Assembly (NCBI GenBank): GCA_958354105.1
Contig: CATWVA010000003.1
Coordinates: forward strand, 38,941 to 102,940
Length of the DNA: 64,000 nt
Direction: 5' to 3'
DNA from: an uncultured Collinsella sp.
GTDB lineage: Bacteria; Actinomycetota; Coriobacteriia; Coriobacteriales; Coriobacteriaceae
Part shown: positions 1-8,161 of the stretch, one piece after another
How positions within the stretch are numbered: the stretch's first letter is position 1
Layout of the letters: each line of letters opens with the position of its first letter
Program-made: the position numbers and the translations under genes
The notes under the pieces: model-generated
The model's input: the letters and a program-made list of their open reading frames with translations, nothing else
The model's database searches: none
Told to the model about the DNA's origin: nothing

Positions 1-2
1 AC

Positions 3-590
3 GACGCGCGCTGGCTTGCGGCTAGCGGCATCGGAGCCTGTGTACGCGCGCTTTCGGGCGCGGGCACGCCGGTGCTCGGCATATGCGGAGGCTACCAGCT
101 TTTGGGAGACGAGCTTTCCGACCCGCACGGCAGGGAAGGCGCTGGCACCGCGCGCGGGCTCGGGCTCATCCCTGCAAGTACGGTGTTCAAGGAGGAAAAG
201 CGCCTCGCCCAGTCGGAGCTGCGCATCACGGGCGCCCAAGGCGCGTTCTCGGTGTGGAACGGCATGACGGCACGCGGGTACGAGATTCACGACGGCGAAA
301 CGACCGTCTCCTGCGCCCCTGCGGGCACGATTGGCGGCAAACCAGAAGGCGCGGCCTGCGGAAACGTGTTCGGAACCTATCTCCACGGCCTGTTCGACGA
401 ACCGGGGGTGGCGCTCGCCCTCGCGCGCTCGCTCGCGCGCATGCGCGGCCTGCCCGAGAGCGTCGTGGGTGCTGCGGGCGCGGCGTCCGCAGCCGATCAT
501 CGTGCGCGCGAGTTCGACCGCCTGGCCGACGTCGTGCGCGGGGCGCTCGACATGGAGTATGTCTACCGCATTATCGAGGAGGGCGTATGA
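3..590 (+). CDS. cobQ: Cobyric acid synthase, C-terminal part (partial at window edge)
   Basis: This is the end of a glutamine-dependent amidotransferase that amidates adenosylcobyrinic acid a,c-diamide to cobyric acid in cobalamin synthesis. Only the last 195 or so codons are in the window; the frame is open from base 3. The class-I glutamine amidotransferase domain is visible: the nucleophile cysteine sits in GICGGYQLLG, and the catalytic histidine in GTYLHGLFD. The stop overlaps the start of the adenosyltransferase gene (ATGA at 587-590), so the genes are translationally coupled. Codons are markedly richer in G and C at third positions than in most later genes. In an anaerobic pathway the same protein would be called CbiP; the neighbouring cbiC and cbiJ favour that route. 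Confidence 0.93.
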   Translation, partial: DARWLAASGIGACVRALSGAGTPVLGICGGYQLLGDELSDPHGREGAGTARGLGLIPASTVFKEEKRLAQSELRITGAQGAFSVWNGMTARGYEIHDGETTVSCAPAGTIGGKPEGAACGNVFGTYLHGLFDEPGVALALARSLARMRGLPESVVGAAGAASAADHRAREFDRLADVVRGALDMEYVYRIIEEGV

Positions 591-1102
591 TCCACGTGTA
601 TCATGGCGACGGCAAAGGCAAGACCACGGCGGCGATGGGCCTCGCCCTTCGCGTGCTCGCCGCAGGCCGCCGCGTCGTCGTCGTGCAGTTCCTGAAAGAC
701 GGCGAAAGCGGGGAGGTGCGTCTGCTCGCCGAGCATTTCGGCGTGCCCGTGTTCGCGGGGAAGGCGTCGGACAAGTTTACCTGGTCGATGACGTCGGAAG
801 AACTTGCCGCGACGTGCGAGCTGCACGATGGGAACCTCGCTTCCGCGCTCGTCGAGCTCGAGGGCGCGCAAGAGGGGCTGCTCGTGCTCGACGAGGCGCT
901 CGACGCGCTTTCGAAGGGGCTTGTCGACGAGGCGCTCGTGGACCGCGCGCTCGATATGTCCGCGCGCGGCGTCGAAGTAGCGCTCACCGGGCGCGCGCCT
1001 TCCCGCAAGATCGTGGAGAAGGCCGACTACATAACCGAGATGCGGTGCGAGAAACACCCCTACGCTCAGGGGATATGTGCAAGGGAAGGAGTGGAGTACT
1101 AG
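587..1102 (+). CDS. cobO: Cob(I)yrinic acid a,c-diamide adenosyltransferase
   Basis: The 171-residue product transfers the 5'-deoxyadenosyl group from ATP to corrinoid cobalt, the CobO/BtuR/CobA-type reaction. The N-terminus carries the family P-loop (HGDGKGKTTAAMG), followed by a conserved strand VVVVQFLKDG; the second half has LLVLDEALDAL, the Walker-B-like strand of this family, and RAPSRKIVEKADYITEM, which matches its C-terminal region. The ATG overlaps the cobQ stop by four bases and the TAG stop directly abuts the next ATG, so it is clearly inside the cobalamin operon. Length is typical for the family, although the last residues are shorter than in some orthologues. Confidence 0.93.
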   Translation: MIHVYHGDGKGKTTAAMGLALRVLAAGRRVVVVQFLKDGESGEVRLLAEHFGVPVFAGKASDKFTWSMTSEELAATCELHDGNLASALVELEGAQEGLLVLDEALDALSKGLVDEALVDRALDMSARGVEVALTGRAPSRKIVEKADYITEMRCEKHPYAQGICAREGVEY

Positions 1103-1744
1103 ATGGATTCCAAGGAGATGGCGCCCGGCGACATCGAGCGGCGCAGCTTCGAGATCATCACCGAAGAGCTCGGCGGCCGCACGTTCCCGCCGCTCGAAGA
1201 GCCCGTCGTGAAGCGCGTCATCCACACCACTGCCGACTTCTCGTACGCCGATTCCCTCGTGTTCACGCATGACGCCGCGCACTGTGCGCTCGACGCACTG
1301 CGCGCAGGGGCCACGGTGCTCACCGACACGAACATGGCGCTCGCAGGCATAAGCAAGCCCGCGCTCGCGAAGCTCGGCTGCAAGGCCGTGTGCTACATGG
1401 CCGACCCTGATGTCGCCGCGGCTGCGCGCGCCGCGGGCACGACTCGCGCCGTTGCGAGCATGGACAAAGCTTGCGGCATCGAGGGTCCGTTTATCGTGGC
1501 CGTCGGCAACGCTCCCACAGCGCTTCTGCGCCTTGCCGAGCTCATGGACGCGGGGAAGATCGCGCCCGCGCTCGTCGTTGGGGTGCCGGTCGGGTTTGTG
1601 AACGTGGTCGAGGCGAAAGAGGAGCTACTCGCGCGACGCGTGCCGACCATCGTCGCGAGGGGTCGCAAGGGCGGCTCGACCGTGGCGGCTGCCATTATGA
1701 ACGCGCTGCTCTACCAGATCACGCGCCCAGGCGGCCCGAAGTGA
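1103..1744 (+). CDS. cbiC: Precorrin-8X / cobalt-precorrin-8 methylmutase
   Basis: This 213-residue protein moves the C-11 methyl group to C-12 to give hydrogenobyrinate or cobyrinate. Family features are clear: VIHTTADFSYAD holds the conserved active-site histidine, TDTNMALAGI follows, and IVAVGNAPTALL and VGVPVGFVNVVEAKE are the C-terminal signatures. The start ATG directly follows the cobO stop without spacing, and its own TGA overlaps the GTG start of the next gene. CbiC (anaerobic) and CobH (aerobic) cannot be told apart by motif alone; an anaerobic gut lineage suggests CbiC. Confidence 0.93.
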   Translation: MDSKEMAPGDIERRSFEIITEELGGRTFPPLEEPVVKRVIHTTADFSYADSLVFTHDAAHCALDALRAGATVLTDTNMALAGISKPALAKLGCKAVCYMADPDVAAAARAAGTTRAVASMDKACGIEGPFIVAVGNAPTALLRLAELMDAGKIAPALVVGVPVGFVNVVEAKEELLARRVPTIVARGRKGGSTVAAAIMNALLYQITRPGGPK

Positions 1745-2514
1745 CGGCGCCCGCATCCGCGCCGGCGCTGCGCATCTTCGCCGGCACCACCGAGGGCCGC
1801 CTTCTGTGCGAATGGGCGAGCGGGGCGGGCATCCCCGCCCGTGCCTACGCGGCAACCGAGTACGGAGGCGAGCTTTTGGGCGAGCTTCCAGGCATTGAGG
1901 TGCATGCGGGCAGGCTCGACGAGGCTGACATGGAGCGCGAGCTTTCCGGCGCGTGCATCGTTGTCGACGCCACGCACCCCTTCGCTACGCTCGCAAGCGG
2001 CAACATCCGGGCCGCTTCGCTCGCCGTGGGTGCACGATGCCTGCGCCTTGCGCGCCCGGTCGAGGCGCTGCCCAAAGGCGTCGTGTCGGTCGCGTCGATC
2101 GCCTGCGCGGCGCGCTTTCTCTCCGAGAACCCGGGTCGCGCGCTTCTCACGACGGGGAGCAAGGAGCTTGCTCCCTACACGAGCGTCGCCGATTTCGCGG
2201 AGCGCTTCTTCGTGCGTGTGCTCCCGCTGCCCGGTGCTATAACGAAGTGCATCGACGCGGGGTTTTCGCCGTCGCACGTCATCGGCATGCAGGGGCCCTT
2301 CACCCGCGAGCTCAATGAGGCGATGCTTCGGCAGGTGGGCGCCCAGTGGCTTGTGACCAAGGACTCGGGAACCGTAGGCGGCACGGCCGAGAAGATCGCC
2401 TCCGCGCGCGACGTGGGAGCGCGCTGTATCGTGGTCGCCCGTCCCGCCGAGGGAGGCGGGGCCCTTTCGCTTCGGGAAGTGGAAGACGCGCTCTTACGGG
2501 AGTTCGCGCGCTAG
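1741..2514 (+). CDS. cbiJ: Precorrin-6A / cobalt-precorrin-6A reductase
   Basis: The 257-residue product reduces the corrin ring with NADPH in the step before methylation/decarboxylation. The N-terminal FAGTTEGR is the family's nucleotide-binding turn; IVVDATHPFATLAS and TKDSGTVGGTAEKIASA are the other recognisable CbiJ/CobK blocks. The open frame extends far upstream, but the GTG at 1741 overlapping the cbiC TGA (GTGA) is the natural start and gives the family's length. This is the last gene of the cobalamin run here; beyond it composition changes and an IS21 scrap follows. Confidence 0.9.
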   Translation: MTAPASAPALRIFAGTTEGRLLCEWASGAGIPARAYAATEYGGELLGELPGIEVHAGRLDEADMERELSGACIVVDATHPFATLASGNIRAASLAVGARCLRLARPVEALPKGVVSVASIACAARFLSENPGRALLTTGSKELAPYTSVADFAERFFVRVLPLPGAITKCIDAGFSPSHVIGMQGPFTRELNEAMLRQVGAQWLVTKDSGTVGGTAEKIASARDVGARCIVVARPAEGGGALSLREVEDALLREFAR

Positions 2515-2560
2515 GCGCTCGCCGCGCCTGCGCGCCCTCCCGCCCGCGAGGAGGAGCGCC

Positions 2561-2626
2561 CCGAGCAAGCTCGACCCGTACAAGCCCGTCATCCACCAAT
2601 AGCTCGAGGACGACGCCCGGAACTGA
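2561..2626 (+). mobile_element. Remnant of IS21-family transposase IstA
   Basis: Read in one frame the sequence gives PSKLDPYKPVIHQ, an in-frame TAG, then LEDDARN and a TGA. IS21-family IstA proteins recalled from memory carry an N-terminal block of the form SKLDPYKPxIDxWL. Only about 20 codons remain and they contain two stops, so this is a scar and not a gene. It sits just after the G+C-rich cobalamin genes. Confidence 0.5.
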
Positions 2627-2644
2627 CGCAAACAGCCCTTCAAT

Positions 2645-2713
2645 AAGTTGCGGTGAAATAGTGTCTGTTTTTGCTGCTAGATAGCATAGTCAGTCCTTAA
2701 TTCACCGCAACTT
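2645..2713. repeat. Palindromic dispersed element, copy 1
   Basis: A 69-bp unit begins AAGTTGCGGTGAA and ends with its reverse complement TTCACCGCAACTT; the imperfect arms extend to about 23 bp. A second unit with the same arms lies at 18869-18937. Both sit between convergent genes (here cbiJ and the MacB-like permease), so a REP/MITE-like element or a bidirectional terminator are both possible. No T-run follows either arm. Confidence 0.8.
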
Positions 2714-2725
2714 GTTGGTGGTGGC

Positions 2726-3940
2726 TTACTGGTAGCGTAGACACTCGACGGGGTCGAGCTTTGCCGCGCGGCGGGCGGGGTAGAAGCCAAAGGTTACGCC
2801 GATGCCGACGGAGACGGCGAAGGCCAGCAGCACCGTGGCGATTGAAAAGCTCGGTGTGATTTGCCCGCTGGCACCGAGCTCGCTGAGAACCCCTGATCCT
2901 GCGGCAAACATCGCGAGGCCCCAGGCCAGCAGATAGCCAATCAGGACACCCAGCAGGCCACCGGTGACGCACAGCGCCGAGGACTCGGCCAAAAACTGCG
3001 CGGTGATATCGCGACGACTGGCGCCCAGGGCACGGCGAATACCGATCTCGCGGATGCGCTCAGTCACGTTGGTGAGCATCATATTCATAATACCGATCCC
3101 GCCGACAAGCAGCGAGATACTGGCGACAGCACCCATGATGAGCGAGAAGGCGCCCATAAAGGAGTTGAGTGCATCGATGGCGCTTTTCATGGAGGTCGCC
3201 GATACGCTGTCGTACTCATCATCCTCCGAGATGCCCTTCATCGCGCGCACCTTGGACTCGATGGTCTTGCAGAGCTCGTCCATGTCCGTGCCCTCGGCGG
3301 CAAGTGCCGTCACGCTGGGGAATGAAGGATTCTCGTCGCCAAACAGGCCGGAAATGGTTTCGCGTGGCATATACAGCGTAAGCGAGCCCATGGAGTCGCT
3401 GCCGCCATCAATCACGCCTACAATCTGCACCTCGCCGTTGGACACCTTGATGGTTTTTCCCAGTGCGTCCTGTTCGTTGCCGTAAAGCTGATCGGCGCCG
3501 CCACGGCTGATGAGCGCAACGCGCGAGCCTGATTGAGACTCGGCCTGTGAATAGACACGTCCCGCAACGAGCTTGCTGGCACCCACAGCGTCGAGCATGT
3601 CGCTATCGACACCCTGTGCCATGACGGTATAGCTTTTATCGCCGGTCTTGTACTCGGTATACGCGCTGTCGACAATGCCAATCTGCTCTATCTGCGGCAC
3701 CAGTTTTTGAAGCTTCTGGACGTCAGAATCGGTGAGTTCTTGCGATGAATAGATTTGCACCATGCGTGCCGCATTGAGGCCTAGGCTATTGACCAAGCTG
3801 TTTTGGATGCCGCCGATGAGCGATGTCATGGCGATAACCGAGGCGATGCCGATGACAATGCCCAGGATGGTGAGCAGGCTGCGCCCCTTGTTGGCCTCGA
3901 GCGAGTGAAGTGCTTCTTGGATGAGGTCGCGCGTGCTCAC
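2726..3940 (-). CDS. MacB-like ABC transporter permease (FtsX/MacB family)
   Basis: The 404-residue protein has the MacB/LolC fold. The N-terminal helix LLTILGIVIGIASVIAM (residues about 21-40) is followed by a large extracytoplasmic domain of about 220 residues, and then three helices form the FtsX domain (around 270-290, 325-345 and 370-390). The sequence ERIREIGIRRALGAS is the classic FtsX cytoplasmic loop. It overlaps the ATPase gene upstream by four bases (ATGA) and forms a three-gene operon with it and an HlyD-like adaptor. Such systems export peptides, antibiotics or siderophore-like molecules, or act on envelope stress; the substrate cannot be inferred here. Confidence 0.9.
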   Translation of the reverse strand: MSTRDLIQEALHSLEANKGRSLLTILGIVIGIASVIAMTSLIGGIQNSLVNSLGLNAARMVQIYSSQELTDSDVQKLQKLVPQIEQIGIVDSAYTEYKTGDKSYTVMAQGVDSDMLDAVGASKLVAGRVYSQAESQSGSRVALISRGGADQLYGNEQDALGKTIKVSNGEVQIVGVIDGGSDSMGSLTLYMPRETISGLFGDENPSFPSVTALAAEGTDMDELCKTIESKVRAMKGISEDDEYDSVSATSMKSAIDALNSFMGAFSLIMGAVASISLLVGGIGIMNMMLTNVTERIREIGIRRALGASRRDITAQFLAESSALCVTGGLLGVLIGYLLAWGLAMFAAGSGVLSELGASGQITPSFSIATVLLAFAVSVGIGVTFGFYPARRAAKLDPVECLRYQ

Positions 3941-4710
3941 ACCATCACTCCTTTCTGCGGGATGGTCGGGTCGGAGATCGTGGGTAGGTTATCGACGGCG
4001 CTGCGCAGGGTCCGCGGTGTATGTGGAATATACGCGCCGTCGTGAATACGACCGTCGCGGATGGTCACGGCACGGTCGGCCTCGGCGGCGATGCCGGGGT
4101 CGTGCGTGATGAGTATGATGGTCTTGCCGCGCTCCTGGAGCTTATGGAAGGTTTCCATGACGAGCGCTCCAGTGGCGGAGTCCAGGTTTCCCGTCGGCTC
4201 ATCGGCCAGGATGATGGGCGGATCGTTGACGAGCGCACGTGCGATGGCGACACGCTGCATCTGGCCGCCCGAGAGCTCGGATATGCGGTGGTCCCAGTGG
4301 TCGACGGGCAACGTGACGGCCTGCAGCGCGTGCACGGAGCGCATTTCGCGCTGGCTACGGGGCACGTTGGTGTAGGCCAGCGGCAGCATGACGTTTTCGA
4401 TAACCGACAGGCGCGGCAGCAGGTTGAAGCTCTGAAAGACAAAGCCAATGCTCAGGGCGCGGACTTCGGTGAGCTCGTCATCATCGAGCTCGGCCACGTT
4501 GAGCCCTTGCAGGTAATAGTCGCCCGCCGTCGGTTTGTCCAGGCAGCCCAGGATGTTCATGAGCGTTGACTTGCCCGAGCCCGAGGGGCCAGTGATAGCG
4601 ACGAATTCGCCGGGATTTACCGCCAGGCTCACGTTGTGCAAGATATGGGCGCAACCCGCCTCGCTCTCAAAGATGCGATGCACGTTGCGAATGTCGATAA
4701 CGGGACGCAT
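3937..4710 (-). CDS. ABC transporter ATP-binding protein (MacB/LolD type)
   Basis: This 257-residue nucleotide-binding subunit drives the adjacent permease. Walker A is GPSGSGKST (about residue 41), the signature is LSGGQMQRVAIARAL, Walker B with the catalytic glutamate is ILADEPTGNLD, and the H-loop is ITHDPGIAAEA. The Q-loop region GFVFQSFNLLPRLS is typical of the MacB/LolD/FtsE branch. About 30 extra C-terminal residues follow the usual domain end. Stop and start overlap with both neighbours, so expression is probably coupled. Confidence 0.94.
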   Translation of the reverse strand: MRPVIDIRNVHRIFESEAGCAHILHNVSLAVNPGEFVAITGPSGSGKSTLMNILGCLDKPTAGDYYLQGLNVAELDDDELTEVRALSIGFVFQSFNLLPRLSVIENVMLPLAYTNVPRSQREMRSVHALQAVTLPVDHWDHRISELSGGQMQRVAIARALVNDPPIILADEPTGNLDSATGALVMETFHKLQERGKTIILITHDPGIAAEADRAVTIRDGRIHDGAYIPHTPRTLRSAVDNLPTISDPTIPQKGVMV

Positions 4711-6146
4711 TACATGTCCTCATCGGCAGACATACTGCTCGAATCCGCGCTGTAGCCGCCGTCAGCCGTTGCGTCCGCTCCGGTGTCCATGACGAGGGTG
4801 TCGCCATCGCGCAGCTTGGTAACCGGCACGTTGGGGTTGATCTCGTTGCCCTGGTCGTCGCGCTTGACCTGTGTCTTGCCGACTACGGCTTCGTTGTCGT
4901 TTTGCGTCACGACGGCCACCTTCACGCGATGGGTTTGCTTGCCCTCGTCATCGGTTGCCACGTTGACGTAATAGTGTTCGTCGTCTTCGGTCATGAGCGC
5001 CATCGTCGGCACCATCACCACGTCGTCGAGCTGCTCGGTCACCACCGATACCTCGGCCGTCATGCCCGGCTTCAGGCGCGCGTCGGGCGCTTCGATGAGG
5101 ATGTCGACGTTAAAGGTTACGTTGCCGCCGCCACCGTTGGCGGCGTCGGAGTTTGCCACCGACGCGATGGCCGTAACGGTTCCCTGGCTCACGATATCGG
5201 GAAACGCGGGATACGTGACGTTGGCGCTCTGCCCAACGGCGATCTTGGCGATGTCCTTTTCGCCCACCTGCACGGTCACCTTCATCTTGGACAAGTCGGC
5301 GATCTGCATGCACTGCTTGCCGCCGCTCGAATCGCTTTCGCCCATGATCATGCCGCCTGTTACCGTGGCGCCCACCTTGGCGTTGAGCTCCACGATGCTA
5401 CCCGAGCTCGGGGCCGTGACCGTACGGCTGGCGGCCTTGACGTTTGCCTGATCGAGGTTTGCTTGGGCCGATGCGAGGCTGCGCTGCGCGGCCGATATGG
5501 CGTTCGTGTCCGCTGATGCGGCGGAGATGCCAGCCGCTGTGGAAGCTCCATCGACGTCCGTCGTTGGGGTGGCCTGCGCGGCGGCTGCGGCTTTCTGTGC
5601 GTTGGCGAGGTCTTCTTGAGCGGCTGCAACTGCACGCTGCGCCTCGGCAACGTTGCGATCGAGCTCGTCGTTTTTAATGGTCATTAGCACGTCGCCCTCG
5701 TTGACGGATTGGCCTGCCTGCACGTTGATCGAATCGACCGTACCGTCGACAGAAGGGGAGACCACTGAGGACGAAATGGGTTTGAGCTGGCCTTTCGCCT
5801 CGACCGTTGTGGTAAACGTGCCCTCGGTCACCATGTCGGTCGCAGGCCCGCTATCGCCCTGTGGCTGCGCATTGATAACCAGGGTTGCGACAATGGCAAT
5901 GAGCGCGATGACACCCACGATGCCGGCGGCAATGACGCGTCGAATCAGCTTTTTGCGTCGACGTTCGGCACGTTTTGCCTTGAGCTTGGCATATGCCTCT
6001 TCATCGGAAATCTCGGCCGTATCGTTCGTTCGTCCGCTCTCCTCGTCGGCATGTACGTCTGTGATCAGAGGAAGCGTTTCGGTGACACCTTCGGGCGTGT
6101 GCTCGGTATTATCCGGGCCCGGGGTGATCGTGGGGACATTCGGCAT
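4710..6146 (-). CDS. HlyD/MacA-like efflux adaptor protein
   Basis: The 478-residue membrane-fusion-type subunit begins with a roughly 65-residue acidic cytoplasmic segment, then a basic stretch (RAERRRKKLIRR) and one transmembrane helix (IAAGIVGVIALIAIVATLVI). After this come a biotinyl-lipoyl-like half (VDGTVDSINVQAGQSVNEGD), an Ala/Gln-rich coiled coil, the second lipoyl half and beta-barrel domains. The chosen ATG at 6146 is preceded by AAGGAG; an in-frame ATG 21 codons upstream lacks a good ribosome site. It heads the operon with the ATPase and permease. In a Gram-positive cell it would bridge the membrane and wall rather than reach an outer membrane. Confidence 0.9.
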   Translation of the reverse strand: MPNVPTITPGPDNTEHTPEGVTETLPLITDVHADEESGRTNDTAEISDEEAYAKLKAKRAERRRKKLIRRVIAAGIVGVIALIAIVATLVINAQPQGDSGPATDMVTEGTFTTTVEAKGQLKPISSSVVSPSVDGTVDSINVQAGQSVNEGDVLMTIKNDELDRNVAEAQRAVAAAQEDLANAQKAAAAAQATPTTDVDGASTAAGISAASADTNAISAAQRSLASAQANLDQANVKAASRTVTAPSSGSIVELNAKVGATVTGGMIMGESDSSGGKQCMQIADLSKMKVTVQVGEKDIAKIAVGQSANVTYPAFPDIVSQGTVTAIASVANSDAANGGGGNVTFNVDILIEAPDARLKPGMTAEVSVVTEQLDDVVMVPTMALMTEDDEHYYVNVATDDEGKQTHRVKVAVVTQNDNEAVVGKTQVKRDDQGNEINPNVPVTKLRDGDTLVMDTGADATADGGYSADSSSMSADEDM

Positions 6147-6278
6147 AGCGTCTCCTTTATAGAAAGAACCTCGATAAGTATATGCGCCCACCGGTTGGGG
6201 CGGGCGCATAGGACGGTTTCTTTCGTAACTGTTAGATTGGTCGCAGCGGTTCCACGTTGTAGGAATGCACGCGTTGCA

Positions 6279-8012
6279 CTACGAGTGGACAACCACGCAC
6301 AGGCCGACTTTGATGCAGTCGTGAAGTGCCTTGGCATCGGCCAGGCGCAGGTTGATGCAACCGTGGCTGCCGCACCACTTGTAGGAGTTGGGGTCGTCGA
6401 AGCTCTTGTCGTTTTGCCACGTTGCATCGTGGAAGCCGACCATGTTTCCCTCAAACGGCATCCAATAGCTGACCGGGCTCTCGTATTTTGGCTTGCCGGT
6501 CTCAGGGTCCTTGGCACCGATGAGCTTGCTGGCGCCATCGTTGCTGTTAATCTGCCATACGCCCTCGGGGGTGGCGTCCTCTCCCGGCTTGCCGGAGATA
6601 AAGTTGGCCTCCCACACGATATTGCCGCTCTCGTCGTAGTAGCGCGCGTGCTGCTCGGATAGATCGACATCGACGTATGCCTTCCAGTCGGGCTCTCCCT
6701 TTGCGGTAAAGGTGTCGGCCTTCTGGGAGTACTTGATCTCGATTTCGCCGGTTTGCTTGTTGTTAATGGCGTCCTCGACCTGCTTGGCGAGCGAGCTGCT
6801 GTCGATGGACCAACCAAAGTCGCCGCCTTCGACGGCGCATTGCTTGCCATCGGCGCGCGTCCACCAGCGAGTGGAGCCCACGGTGTTAAAGCCGTTGGCG
6901 AGCTCGGCTGCCCAGCTGCTGATCTGCGACGTATCGAGTGTGGGGTTGGCCGGATCGGCAAAGCTGATCCACTGCAACACGGAGCTGCCATCAACCTTGC
7001 CGGCATCCTCACCGTTGAGCTTGAGGGTCACGTTGACGCCCAGGAAGTTGTTGGCGGCATCGCATGCGGCCTGAATCTGATCATCGGTCAGCGTTCCATT
7101 GAGCGGCTCATAGGCATCGTTGCCGAGCTTGGAAAGGTCTACGGTCTCGGACAGCGAGGCAAGTTCGAGCTCGGCATACTTAATGACATGCTCTCGGTCG
7201 AGCTTTTCGTTGGAGCGCGCCTTCTCGACGGTAAACTTGCCGGCCTGCTCGTCATAGGAGCTATTTGCCTCGAACGTGCCCGAACGGCCCTCGTTAAACT
7301 CGTCGATGGCGGCGCCCAGATCCTCCTCAAACTTCTTTTGGTTAAAGGTGTCGGAGAGCATGGACAGGTCGACGTCTTGATCAAGATCGACTTCGTTGGA
7401 GGTAGCGGTTGTTTTGGTCTTTCCGCTTAAGGATTCCACAAGGCGGACCGGCCATACAAAGGCTTCGTTGTGGTTGATGATCTCTTTTGCGGCAGCCTCT
7501 CCGTCGACGATGGGTTCATCGGACTCGGGCTGATAGGTCCAGCTAAAGTCATCGCCTGTCACGGTGAGCTTATAGTGCTTCCATGCCGAGTTGACCTTGG
7601 TGGCGGCAGACGAAGCGTTGGAGAACGAGACGTCGACGCCGGCGATGGTGGTATTGGGGTAGGCTAGCTGGGAAAACGCTACGACGCCTACGATATAGAC
7701 AATGACGATAAGACCCAGGACGACAAAGAGCGTCGTCTTTTTGCCCGACTTATTGTTCTCGGCGGGTTTGCGCGCGGCGCCGCGATCGCCCCGAGCGTGC
7801 GTGGGGGGCTGCTTGGGCGCATTGCCGTTTGCCTGGCGCTGCTGACGTTGTTGACGCTGCTGTCGCTGTTGATTCGGGCGTTGGGAAGCGTTTGCCGCAC
7901 CACGCTGCTGACCGTGGCTCGGCGCGATAGGACGCGGTGACTGAACGCCGCCGGTGTGTCTGCTCGGCTGCTGCGGATCGGGAATCAGTTGAGTTCGATC
8001 GTTTTGCGACAT
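6279..8012 (-). CDS. L,D-transpeptidase (YkuD domain) with VanW/PG-binding-like region
   Basis: The 577-residue protein should cross-link or modify peptidoglycan by a cysteine L,D-transpeptidase. A Gln/Arg-rich cytoplasmic tail (about 75 residues) precedes one helix (TLFVVLGLIVIVYIVGVVAF). Then come about 330 residues resembling the PG_binding_4 region, and a C-terminal YkuD domain beginning near YVDVDLSEQHARYY. The catalytic motif SHGCINLRLADAKAL has its histidine and cysteine near residues 548-550. The start is the ATG at 8012, with AAGGA ten bases upstream; an ATG three codons earlier would sit directly on that site. Confidence 0.92.
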   Translation of the reverse strand: MSQNDRTQLIPDPQQPSRHTGGVQSPRPIAPSHGQQRGAANASQRPNQQRQQRQQRQQRQANGNAPKQPPTHARGDRGAARKPAENNKSGKKTTLFVVLGLIVIVYIVGVVAFSQLAYPNTTIAGVDVSFSNASSAATKVNSAWKHYKLTVTGDDFSWTYQPESDEPIVDGEAAAKEIINHNEAFVWPVRLVESLSGKTKTTATSNEVDLDQDVDLSMLSDTFNQKKFEEDLGAAIDEFNEGRSGTFEANSSYDEQAGKFTVEKARSNEKLDREHVIKYAELELASLSETVDLSKLGNDAYEPLNGTLTDDQIQAACDAANNFLGVNVTLKLNGEDAGKVDGSSVLQWISFADPANPTLDTSQISSWAAELANGFNTVGSTRWWTRADGKQCAVEGGDFGWSIDSSSLAKQVEDAINNKQTGEIEIKYSQKADTFTAKGEPDWKAYVDVDLSEQHARYYDESGNIVWEANFISGKPGEDATPEGVWQINSNDGASKLIGAKDPETGKPKYESPVSYWMPFEGNMVGFHDATWQNDKSFDDPNSYKWCGSHGCINLRLADAKALHDCIKVGLCVVVHS

Positions 8013-8115
8013 CGTATGCATATCCTTCGAATTTCGCCTTATGGCTCATCGTGTTTTTACTGGGCTTGCATTATAGCGATTGCCCTGCTGTTTGTGGTAC
8101 GGAAACGGTGGCATT

Positions 8116-8145
8116 CAAAAGAGGTGGGACATTTGTCCCACCTTT
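8116..8145 (-). terminator. Hairpin terminator after sdaA
   Basis: On the minus strand an AGGTGGGACA / TGTCCCACCT stem is followed by CTTTTG just after the serine dehydratase stop. It separates that gene from the L,D-transpeptidase start downstream. Confidence 0.75.
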
Positions 8146-8161
8146 GAGTCGTTCTTAGCCG

